Source of the DNA: Blastomyces gilchristii SLH14081
Lineage: Eukaryota; Ascomycota; Eurotiomycetes; Onygenales; Ajellomycetaceae
DNA length: 64,000 nucleotides
Direction of reading: 5' to 3'
Assembly: GCF_000003855.2 (NCBI RefSeq)
Contig: NW_003101680.1
Span: 2,293,095-2,357,094, forward strand
Part shown: one piece after another, positions 24,598 to 35,609 of the stretch
How the letters are laid out: every line of letters begins with the position of its first letter
Position numbering within the stretch: position 1 is the stretch's first letter
Translations under genes and position numbers: made by a program
Notes under the pieces: model-generated
Seen by the model: only the letters and a program-made list of their open reading frames with translations
Database searches by the model: none
Told to the model about the DNA's origin: nothing

Positions 24598-27500
24598 TTA
24601 GCCCCCTCTTTCCAGAAGCAGTTCCCATCAGTCAAGGGCCGCTGTTTCAGATAACACAGAACTCAGAGTCCAGGTCAGTTGATCATAGCTGACCCATTTC
24701 ATCAGATATTGTTGGCTGCGGCCGCGGGATCTCTCATTGAGAATATCTTCAATCTCTCACTCAAGCTCATTATCTTCTTCTATGATGCCTGGCAGCTGCC
24801 AGTCAGAAGTCAGCTGAGAAGAGAACAGATCAGTGGCGGCACAGCGGAGCAAGCTTGTGTGGAATACATCATGAATCCCTGGTGATGTGTCAAGGCAGTA
24901 GTTGTGACTATCTAGAACTTCTATCACTTTATACCTGATGTGGCGGTAGTCTAGCGTATGAGATGGACATGTGGTTTGTATGTTCTTGAGGTTCAATCAC
25001 ACAAGGTCTTCTATCTTATACTGCTCTGCAGGATCTCATCAGATGTTGATTTGATCTTCTTAATCTTGTTTCACAGTTGCCATGAAGGCCTCTGCTCAAT
25101 CACAGGCATCTCAGAGCTTCATTACTATATTGTCAGTGATCTGGATTGGACTGCAGAGGTTCAGTGTGAACTGTGTGATCTCTAGGAGATTCAACACTTC
25201 CATGTGATATCTGTGTGTAAGGAAGAACAGGCTTACACCTGTTGAAACAGCATCTCAACTGTTGATAGCAACCTCTGTGTGTAGAAGAAGGTCATGTCAA
25301 TCATCTTATGAGTGATTGCAGAACTTATGAAGATAATTCTTTACAGTCTGAATTATCTGTTCTGATGCATCATCAGTCTCAGAGTGATAGACAGTTGACA
25401 GACAGCATGTAATTCTGAGAACTTGACAGATTCTAGTTCATAGAGCACTCATGAATTGACAGCCCTGATTCAATACTATGAATCTCAGTAATTCATGCAT
25501 CTGATAGAACAGGCTCTGTAGAAAGACTTCAGCAACTTGTTCAGTATTCATCTTATCACAAGGTTTCAATATTACATCTTTGCTCAATTGATTCACAATG
25601 ATCAGAATGTTTCTACAATTCTTGCTCTTAGATAGATCAACAGCAAAGTCAATCACCACATCTTATCAGATTCTATCAGAAATATCAAGTGATTTCAGTA
25701 GACCTTTTCTACAGTTCTTTTATGAGATAACAGAAGAACAGCAGTTGCAGTTTTAAACAAAGTATCTGATACTGTTTGATATCTCAGATCAATAGAATTC
25801 TCAGAAGATCATTCTATACAGTTGTTCACAGCCTGAATGATCAGTCATATACGAATCATGCATCTCTTGCATTATTCAGGTGTGTAAGGGTTCAGAGTGA
25901 GGAACTCAGTGTCATTCACAGAATCATAGAGTATTATTATCATCAATTGAACATTCTGAGATGTTGATTCTTACTTATAATTCTGGAGGAAATTGAGATG
26001 CTTCTTGTCATACTGCTTCAGTGAGTGCTTGAAGAAGTTTATCAGTTTGAGCTGCTGTATATCATAGCTCATCTAATATAGGTTCAGAAGAAGTTGAGAT
26101 ATCAGTGACAGTTCTAATCAAAGAAGCATGTATAGTGCTGTGAGCTGTTCTATCTTGATCAACTAGTATCTTCAGATTCAAGAGCTGGTGCTCTCAGTTC
26201 ATTCAGTAAGTATCTGTTACATTGAATGGCATATCTTGCTCTCATCATGAGAGGGCATCTGTCATCAAGTTCTGACTGCCAGGGCAGTAGTGTATTGTAA
26301 AATGAAAGTGGCTTAAGAACTCAGATCATTGCATCTGTCATTCAGTAAGTTTACAGGTAGTTGTGAAGTATTTGAGGTTCTTATGATCTGTGACTATCTC
26401 AAACTCAGAGATACTTTGAAGTTCAGAGTCTCATTCTTCTAAACAGTGTATAATCACAAGAAGTTCCTTGTCATAGATCTCATAATTGCATTCAGCGGGA
26501 CTCAGTTTCTTAGACATGAAGGCACATGGTCATAGAACACCTTTATCATCATATTGCAATATCACTTCTTCTGTCACATAGTCAGAGAAATCAGCTTCAA
26601 CAACTGTCTCATAATCAGAATCAAAGATTATCAGCAGAGAAGTATTAATGAATATCTTCTTCATCTGTGTAAACACAGCTTCAGTGTCTGCTGATCATTG
26701 AAATACTGAGTCTTTCTTAGTAAGGTCTGTAAGTGGTCTCACAATATCTGAGAAGTTTTATATAAATCACTGATAGAAGTTAGTAAATTTGATGAAGCTT
26801 CATATATCTTTCACAGTATACAGAGCTTCTCATTCAAGAATGGCAGAGACTTTCTCAGAATTCATTTGAATCCCCTTGCCAGCTTCTATAATAAAACCCA
26901 GATACTTGGTACTCTTGACTTCAAAATCACACTTGTCAATATCTATCAGTAGTCCTGCTTCTCATAGCTGTTGTAATACCTTTTGCACATGTTCTTGATG
27001 TTCTTTTCTGAATTTATCAGTGAAGATGAGAATGTCATCTAGATAAGCAGATACAAACTCATCAAGAAAATCTCAGAGCACTCAGTTGATATACTTCTGA
27101 AATGTACTGAGGGCATTAGTCAGTTCAAAGAATGTGACTATTCATTCAAAGAGGCCATAACATGTTCAGAATGCTGTAAGCCATTCATCTCCTTCAGTGA
27201 TACAAATCTTATGAAACATGGTGATAACATCTAGTTTTATAAATCATTGAGCTCATCTGATCTGTGCTAGGGTTTCATTGATGAGAGATAAGAGATATCA
27301 ATCTTTCTTTGTCAATCTGTTCAGACCTCAGTAGTTCACACAGAATCAGAGTTCTTCACCTGGTTTCTTTGCAAAGAGGATAGGGGCTGTGGTGAAAGAG
27401 TTGCTAACATGTATGAATTCTTTATTCAACAGATCATTGAGTGTCTTTTGAAGAAGAAGGAGTTCATCTCAGAACATGTTATAAAGAGAGTCTCATGATG

Positions 27501-28206
27501 ATTCAGAGTTCTTACTATCTTTTTTCTCTAACTTAATACTGTGATCCACTTCAGGACCTTGTAAGAGGGGTATGTTTGTAATATTGTCTTGTCAGAAGAC
27601 ATCTAGATATTCATGATATTGTTAAGAGAGTTTTGTACAAGAATCTGTTATTGTAATACAGAATAACTTTTCTAGAGCCTTTCTGATATCAGCCAGACTG
27701 GTGGAATAGATTGACATATGATCTTGCTGTCAGCAACTCTGTCAGTGGTTTTAATGATGACTTCTTTTTCAGAGTAATTTATACGTGTTGACAGAGATCT
27801 GTGTCAGGTCCATGATCTTGTAAATGTCATCTTCATGGACTCTATCATTGTTAGGGAATATCAAGCTTCTGTTTCAAGCATTCAACAAGATGCCTTATTC
27901 AGATAGCCAGGCAAGTTCTAACATAAGATTATAATCAAGATTATCAACTTCATACACATAGGTATCTTCACATTGGTGTCCTTCTACATCTATGATCAGC
28001 TTCATCATGTAACAGGTACAAATGTCTTTTGAATCATCAAATCCTGCGAGGAGTCGGGGTTTTGATAGAGGGATACACTGAAGGTTATGACATCTTATGA
28101 CTGAAGATTTTATCATTGCATAGTGGCATAGACCACTGTCTATCATGGCCTTCATATTATACATGTTATTAACCACAGTGGATACAAGAATCACATTCAT
28201 TGTCAT
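24598..28206 (-). pseudogene. Gypsy-B pol polyprotein (protease, RT, RNase H, integrase, chromodomain)
   Basis: Minus strand. The retropepsin piece 27895-28206 has AMIDSGLCHY for the usual IDSGA active site. The RT lies about 26750-27540: FCVNYRGLNRLTKK near 27310 and the catalytic YLDDILIF near 27030. RNase H follows (about 26300-26700; HKNLKYFTT near 26370). The integrase includes 25438-25659 (MVIDFAVDLSKSKNCRNILI, the first catalytic Asp region). The C-terminal piece 24757-24996 reads SHNYCLDTSPGIHDVFHTSL, then a chromodomain-like end. The stop TAA at 24598-24600 touches the 3' LTR. Stops inside are mostly TGA at former CGA. Decayed but the best preserved pol here. Confidence 0.9.
24601..24613 (-). 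promoter_or_regulatory. Polypurine tract of Gypsy-B
   Basis: GGAAAGAGGGGGC on the minus strand, three bases from the 3' LTR and overlapping the last pol codons. It would prime plus-strand DNA synthesis. Confidence 0.8.
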
Positions 28207-29354
28207 CTTCTCTTCAAATCATTGTCATTCAACCTCTTCAAGCTCCTGTTTGCAAATTTGAACAGGAGCTAATCTTTTCCCTGTTTCACTGAGGTGTTCT
28301 CATAGTTATTCTCTGAATCTTCCTCTAATGCAATGTGGTTGGCGCGGACAGGTGCTGATCCATTCTTTGAATGAGGAGGCACAAAGGTTGATCAGCAGTT
28401 GAAAGCAATGTGTTCTGATCAGTTACAGTTGATGCACACTCTACATTGACATTGATCAGTGACTTCTTCAGAAGTGATCCCAGGGACTCAGAAGCCTGTT
28501 CAGACAGTGAAGACTCTTGCTTATGTGTAGACATTCAAGTCTACTCAATCCATGGCATCTGCATTATTGTTATTCCTCAGTGTAGGTGTATGAGTCACTG
28601 AGGTGTAACATCTTCTGCCACTGTTCTGTATATTCTTGAGCTTGATAAGATGGTCATTCATTGTCTGAAGCTGTGTGCAGAAGCCTTCATAAGTTGAGTC
28701 TTCATCTGTGCTTACAAGAGCCTGTAAGAGTTTGAAAGTCAATGTCTTCTTGAGCATGCTAATCTTCATTTGATCCTTTCAAGACTGATCACCTACTTCT
28801 AGAATCTTGGTGTTGAAGTCAGAGATGAATGTTGTAAGAGAAGTGTTTCTCTGTCAGATGCTCTGTAATCAATCTAATGCTTTCTGTTGCATGGCAGTGT
28901 CTCAGAACAGAACATTAAGATGTTTCATAATATTGTCAGATATTCACAACACTGGTTTGCATGCTTTCATTCATGAATGAAACTTCTGTTTTATGCAATT
29001 CTTCAATCATTCATTGATATATCAACCTTGATTGATTAATGAACTGATGAAATCTTCATCTACACTCAGTTTCATAAGCATTTCCATCCTTCATGATGAG
29101 TAGAGAGTGAGGTCAGAAGCATTGAAATATGCAGAGGCATCTAAGTGTTCTTTTGACACTTTTGTATTCAATTCTGTAGATGTTGAGATTGTGTAAGTTT
29201 CTTGTTGTGATAATCATTGAATCTCTTCATATTGGTGTTGTTGAGTTGCATGCATATCAGCTATTTATTGTTGTTGTAGTTTCAACATTGCTCAGAGTCA
29301 CTGTGACACTGTGTCTATATTCATGTTCAAGAGTTCCATATTATCATTAGACAT
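28207..29354 (-). pseudogene. Gypsy-B gag (capsid/nucleocapsid), decayed
   Basis: Starts MSNDNMELLNM at 29354 on the minus strand, with Gln-rich and coiled sequence first, then a capsid-like part (open piece 28545-28769, MKISMLKKTLTFKLLQALVS), then a CCHC zinc knuckle CINCNxSEHIAFNC near 28430. The order and knuckle fit a Ty3/Gypsy Gag, which forms the particle and binds the RNA. Several TGA and TAA stops. The junction with pol at about 28206 is approximate. Confidence 0.8.
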
Positions 29355-29662
29355 GGTTATATTGATTGTCGGATGTATGATATCTGTGAGATCTGAAGAA
29401 GTGTAATCATATTTTTATACATCTGAGTGTCAGAACTCTCAGGTCTTTCACTGATATTCTCTTATAAGATTTTATTCTCTTTGTAAGATCTTGTTGTGGG
29501 GCCAGGGCGACTGATGAGCAAGCTTCTATCTGAGAACTATCTGAGAACTCAGTGTTCACTTAACTGTTTGACTGTTTCTCTATTTCTTACGCGTCATTAC
29601 GCGTTCGGATATCTCTCAATGAATAATCATTTCTAATAAGAAGATGATGAATGTTTTTATAG

Positions 29663-29994
29663 TGTAAGAAGCCTGCACTGAATAGATCAGTATAATATTA
29701 TAGATCTTATATAACAAAGATAAAAACATTAGAGAAGGAAAGAAAGAGAAAGTGTGAGAATCAGTGATTGAGATGAATATTTATACATGTATGTGATGAT
29801 GTATGTGATGAAGCTTCAGAGTGGAAGAATATACACGCGTTTGTAGCAGCTGAGGATCAGTGATCAGAAATGGCTGAGAATCAGAGCATATGCTACGCGT
29901 GTTTGTAGCGGCCGCGAATCGGCGATCGGGAATGAAAGAATCTATGGAGTGTAATGAAATAGTCTATATGATTGATCGGGCGCAGCCCGTCACA
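29663..29994 (-). repeat. 5' LTR of Gypsy-B (332 bp)
   Basis: Minus-strand start TGTGACGGGCTGCGCCC, end GGCTTCTTACA. It keeps CpGs that the 3' LTR has lost and vice versa, for example TACGCG in one LTR against TACATG in the other. Confidence 0.95.
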
Positions 29995-29999
29995 TCAGA

Positions 30000-32896
30000 T
30001 AAGTTTTATCAGTGTCATCTTCATCATCTAGATTAATTAGCAAAGGATTCAGAGATTCACTGTTAAGAATCTCAGTATAATGATAGAGAATAGTGTCATG
30101 AAGAAGATGTTGATCAGAGTCTAGAGTCTTAAGTGAGTTATATTTATAAAGAGTAGTGTCTGCAGAGAAGTCAGTCTTCATATTGTTTTAAAATTCTGTG
30201 TCAAGATTGATATAAGTGTTAACATGAGAGCTTCAATTATAGTTGAAATCTAAGAACTGATGATCAAGCTGTTCACAGTTTCAGGTGTCAATGAGGTCAT
30301 TATTATCACACTGTGAGTTTTGATAGATAAGTAATGCTTAAGAAAGATTAAGCTTCTCTTCATCATTCTGATCATCTTCAAACTCAGGTTCTAGTTTCAG
30401 CATGTCTTCATCATAGACATCAACTGAGTAATTATGAGAAAGACAGTAATAATTAAAGACCTCTGTAAAAGAGGATCAAGAAATGAGAAGATCAACAATC
30501 TTGAGATCTTCAATTTGATAAAAAGAGTGATGAAGAAGAAGTTTGATATAAACATAGTTCTCTGAATCAGTTTTAAATTAATAAACAGAAAAGTAGATTA
30601 ACACTCAGAGTTTTACATAGAGACATCTCTTAATTTAATGACTGTGAGAAAAGATTTGAAGAAATTCAAGAAATGAAAGATCTTCAAATTCAGTTAATCA
30701 CTGCTTATATTTTTTCAAAAAGAATGAATCACATTGTAATTCATCAGATTCAAGAATATAGCTATAACAATGTTGAGATTTGAGCTGATAATCAACTGCA
30801 ATTAACTCATGAGAACTCATTTGTAAAGAAAGATTTAAAAGAAGATGATAAATCTTCTGAACAGATCAATTGTACTCACTAATAAGCTAATTCATAAGTT
30901 TAACAACTGTAGAGAGTAGTGAGTGACTTGAACTGACTCTTGAAATCACTTATTGAACAATCTGATGATAGAATTCTATGTCTGTTTCAGCCTTGATAAT
31001 GTACTTAGACAGATAATCAAGAACAGCACAGCTGTCAGTGCAGGAAGTAATGTCAGTATTTACTAGTCAGCTAACTGTAATCAATCTGTTATAGTTATTG
31101 AGAATTGAGTCATTACAATGAGAATGCAGCTGATAATATCTACTACTCAAAGATTTAAGAATAGCACAGTCAGTTCAGTATTCATATAAGAAGTGAAATC
31201 AGTAACATAGATTATCAGTGACCTGATATTTACAAATGCAGTACTTTTCACTACAGTGATGATATTGAATATGATTGAGAACTGCAGATAAATGTTCAAT
31301 GACATTCATCTGATCAGAATGACTGAGGAAAAGAAGTGATTATACATCTTCAGACTGAGTGTAATTAGGCTCAGAATTCTCAGCTGTAATAATGAGGTCT
31401 TAGTAGTTAGCAAAGGCTTGATGAGAGTCTTCATTCATGTCAAGTTCAGGATTTGACACATTCTTACATCAAAATACACTATATGAGTACACTGATTCAC
31501 AGTCTTATCACTTATAATGAGTTCAGTGATCTAGGATTTTGAATTTCAGATCTAGAATCTTTTTCTTAAAGATTGCAAGTCATAGATGAAAGTAATGTAC
31601 AACTATAGTGAGATAGTCATGAATACTATCTCTTATAAACTTCAATCTCTCAAGATCAGTGCTACACTTTCAAATAGCATAGTCAGAGAAGTGATGTATC
31701 AGATCATCTCAGTGATAAGCTGTGACTGAGAGAGTAAGAAATAGATGTGAAGATCTGATATTTCAAACATAGACTTATAGCTGATAACATTTTATATCTT
31801 AAAAAGAACAGATTTTACAAAGACTCTCTGCAAACTGTGTAAATGAATTCAAAATCATGACAGATTATAAAGTGTTAGCAGTAAAAGCAGTCTACAGCTT
31901 CTCTAGAGTGAGATTCTTAATAAGAGAATCAGTTTAATTATAGAAAAAGCAGCTCTGATTATTAATCTGTCTGCAGAATAGAGAATTGAAAAGAATATAT
32001 TAAAAATAGCTATAGTAAGCAAAGTGATCATTATAATATTTAAGAAGAAACTGCATGTAATCTGTAAGACTAATTATTCTTTATCTAGAGAGAATGAATT
32101 CAGCTTTATCTCATGAAAAAAGTGTTGAAAAGACTTAAGAAAAGAGTGAGTGAGTGTTGTTAAACTCACTAAGTGATATATTATAGACTGAAGATAGAGT
32201 GAGATGATCAATCTGTTCTTACTGTGATATTTCAAGTTTATAATGAAGTTACTTAACTTCAGATTATGAGATTAAAAGATCTGAAACATCAGAGTATTCA
32301 GATGAGATATTCAAGTTATTAAGATTTAAATAATTCTCATTCTCAATAACTGTTAATTCTTGCTTATCAAGCTTATGAAAAGAAATCTGATCAGAGATAT
32401 CTTCATTTTCAGATAACTGATTTCAAGTCTCTTCATCAATCACAATGTTCTGATAACTAAGATGATTTTTACAGAGATAGATTAGTTATTGAGTAACAGC
32501 TTCTTTACAAACTATGAAATCTCAGTGAAACTGATATTATAAGCAGAGATCTGCATTTGAATTTGAAGACTTTAATATAATAATATCAAGATTCTTAGAA
32601 AGAAGTGAGAGAGTGTTATAAACACAGTCAGTATCTCTAAGAAAGCTAATAATATAATTTTTATACTTATACTGATGTTCTCTGACTTGACAGATCTCAA
32701 TGAAGACATGTATATATGAAATTAACATCTCTTTAATCTGACTGAGAATAGAAAGATCTGAATCAAGATCACTGAGATCAAGATTATTCTCTTAAGAGAA
32801 TAAAAACAGCTTATCAGACAGCTATCTTGAATTAACAGTATAATAATAAGTATAAATATTATCTTGAAGATTCATTCTGAATCAGTGAATTTAATA
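30000..32896 (-). pseudogene. Helitron Rep (HUH endonuclease) and start of helicase, central part
   Basis: Minus strand from right to left. QVREHQYKYKNYIISFLRDT and NLDIIILKSSNSNAD (32690-32540) match the fungal Helitron segment before the Rep domain. The HUH nuclease block lies at 31470-31530, but its two His codons read TAC and TAT (31487-31489, 31481-31483), so YSY replaces H-x-H. Further on come NPELDMNEDS (about 31450), SWLVNTDITSCTDSCAVLDY (about 31060) and a Walker A region DDTDKTYLI (30001-30024) where GxxGTGKT is expected. The Rep cuts and joins DNA ends in rolling-circle transposition; this copy has lost its catalytic residues. Confidence 0.85.
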
Positions 32897-32900
32897 ATAA

Positions 32901-33078
32901 TGTGATTCAAAGGTTGCTTAAGTCAGCGTACGATTACAGGCGTACGCCGGCTTCTTATATATTGAATCTCGTACGCTAAATTAATTAGTGGCTGCTATGA
33001 CTCTCTTTACATTTGTACACTAGTAGTTTGAAAGCGGCTGTGTTATTATCTGATGATTGTATGTTCTTCTGAATCACA
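32901..33078 (-). repeat. 3' LTR of Gypsy-C2 (178 bp)
   Basis: Plus-strand sequence begins TGTGATTCAAAGG and ends CTGAATCACA. The adjacent TCCTCTCTC (33079-33087) is the polypurine tract read on the opposite strand. Confidence 0.92.
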
Positions 33079-33599
33079 TCCTCTCTCATTAGATTCAGTC
33101 ACACTCATGTGACCATGTTGTATACCCTAGTTTCATGTGAATTAGCTCATCACTAGTGTTTCACAATTGTGTGACCTATTTCTGATTCAGCTAGTGTTCT
33201 GTGTACACTCTCACAAAGAAACTTCCACTATATTACATCACTCATTCACTAACTTTTCCCATTCTTCAATCATCTTCTTCATTTCATCATCATTAAATGC
33301 CATTATTATTCAAGATTTCTATCTCTTCTTCTGTTCAACTCTTTCTATCTATTCATCTATCACATCATATGCATTTCTGGCAATGACTCTCTGTTCTTAC
33401 AACAAGTGTCATTGTAGTGCTCATATCAGGCAGTTCATTAGCAGTAAGTGTAACATGTTGTGAAATGTGATCAGAACTTGTTATCTTTTAATAATCACCA
33501 GAATATACTATTATGAATAACACATCTTCTTCATCTTCTTATACATTCTTGACTGTTTCTCTTCTCAGCAGGTTTCTGATTGTGTTTTCTGACATGATT

Positions 33600-35050
33600 T
33601 TGTATAAACACAGATGCTGATATGTTGTTTTTATTCATATAGAATCTTCATATGTTGACAGATTCATATTCACTGATGATAGTGAACTCAATATTGAATC
33701 ATTGATCAAGAACTTGAAGAACATGATAATGAAGAAATTGCTCATATCATGTGTGGCTGAGTCTTCTGTGTTTCCTTCTACTCTCTCTGTTTCTTTCTCT
33801 ACTGCTCTCTCTCAATCTTCTACACCTGCTTCTGTGTCTGGTTCTCCCGCTCCTGCTATCCCTGTTCCCGCAACCCCTACTCCTGCTACTCCTGGTTTTG
33901 CTGTCTCTGCCTTCATTACTAGCTCTCCCTGTTTCAAGAAGATGTTGTGTAGACTCAGTGAATCATGTTTCTCAGCATATACACTTCTGTTCTTCTTGCT
34001 GATCTCTAGAACAATCTATTGTATGAAGACAGTGTATGACATAACTATCTGAAGCTCAGTCACAGACACTGATTATTATGTTTATTTTAAATATTTGTGA
34101 TGAAGCAATTGTTTATTTATTTCAGAGAATTATTCTCTCTTTCAGTAGTGTCAAGATTATAAGTCTTTTTCTTTTTCATCTTTTCTTTCTGATGCTGATT
34201 TTTCTGTTCTTAGAAGAAATCATTATGAGTTTTTCTATGTATGAAGTCATGATGTTCACAGATATTAAGAAACTTTTTATAACTGTAAAGTTCAACATTG
34301 CAGAAACATCTGCTTTGATGAATTTCTTCAGAATAATAGATCTGTATCAGCCTATTCTCTGATGTCTGTTATTCAACTTTGTGATGCAGGCAAAAGATAT
34401 CTATGTTTTCAGAAACAGAAATACAGATGTCATACTCTTTTACACTCACAGATGTGAGGCTTGTATGTCTTGTCTGAGATGTCATCATGAGAATGAGCTG
34501 TTCACATGCTGTGTTCTGCTTTCTGCATTTTTCTGTGTCTCTCTCTCTCTTTCTGAGAAGCCTCATGCATGTTGTAATTGTATATACAATTCTAAGATTA
34601 GCAGGTGTTTGTTTGGTAATTATTATCTCTGCTTTTGCAATTTTTGTATACTAATAATGATTCTTAGTTGCTCTGGTGTCAGAGACTATTCTAATTGAAG
34701 ATGATAATGCTGCTGAGACTATCTCTCTCAGTTTTCAAGCTTCTCTCATCACTTTCTCTCTCTTCTCTGCAGAGAAGGTTGTATGCACATCAGATTATAA
34801 GTATTCAGTACTGAGTGACTTCTGCTGTTATTTATTCAGTTCTGTATCTTCTTCTTCTTCTGTTTCTTCTGTCTCTACTCTCTCTGTTCTGGCTTCTGAT
34901 TCTGCAGGTTCTGCACTCTTCTTCAATTTCTCTACACATACGTGTATGCATTCTTATATTGGCATTTCAGTCAATCTTGTGATAAATGACATTAATGTCA
35001 TACACAGAGTGATAGAGGAATCAGAGGTATGCACAGTGTTATTATAAGAG
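33600..35050 (+). pseudogene. Antisense accessory gene of Gypsy-C2: Ser/Pro-rich, Cys-rich protein
   Basis: Lies in the 2.6-kb stretch between the end of pol and the 3' LTR, on the strand opposite to pol. Pieces in order: 33663-34052 (FTDDSELNIESLIKNLKNMI, then a run of Ser/Pro/Ala-Thr such as SGSPAPAIPVPATPTPATP); 34078-34362 (MYEVMMFTDIKKLFITVKFN); 34381-34698 in the same frame after one stop, with HRCEACMSCLRCHHENELF and EKPHACCNCIYNSKISRCLF, two Cys clusters of C-x2-C...C type; 34676-35047 (Ser-rich, frame shifted). Frame changes may be introns or decay. It could bind nucleic acid through the Cys clusters (inference); no named family recognised. Confidence 0.55.
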
Positions 35051-35609
35051 CAGCTTGCAGCTCTTAAATTCCTTACAGATCTCAAGTTTTGAGATTTCCT
35101 TTGTTTTTGATGTTTTTCAGATGATGTAGTATTGGAAATAGATTAATGTGTGATGTATGAAAATGAATAAGATGTGTATAATAACATTTGTCTTTTACAG
35201 CTGATTCTTACAGTTAATGATCAATTCATCATTTCTTTTCTTACACTTTTTCTTTATCTGCTAGTCACTATTCTTACATGATCTCTATATAATACAGCAT
35301 TCAGTGACTAGGTTCAGCTGCTTTCATCTTTTTGTAATTCTGTCTCATGCATTATACTGTCTCTCTTCACCTGCTCAGATCACTACAGTAAACAGCTTAT
35401 TAAAACTAATCTCATCTGATCTCTGAGTGTTCTCAGAGGTTGAGATGACTTGATTTCATGTGTTTACATATGTTTCAGATAGTTCATTCTCTGTAATCTC
35501 TGTGATTGAACTGATGTAAACAGTTGAATTTAACTCTGAATTCCTTTTTCTTCTGCAACCTGATTCATGTGCAAGTCTGCTGCTTTGAGACTGCTCTTTA
35601 CTGTGTTGT

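Larger units (their letters stand above)
24266..29994 (-). mobile_element. Gypsy-B LTR retrotransposon, complete, youngest-looking of the nest
   Basis: Two 332-bp LTRs (24266-24597 and 29663-29994) flanked by the 5-bp duplication TCAGA (24261-24265 and 29995-29999). Minus strand: 5' LTR on the right, gag, protease, RT, RNase H, integrase, chromodomain, purine tract, 3' LTR. Joining the flanks restores the Helitron helicase frame. Fewer stops than the other elements. Total length 5729 bp, normal for fungal chromodomain Gypsy (chromovirus) elements. Confidence 0.95.
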
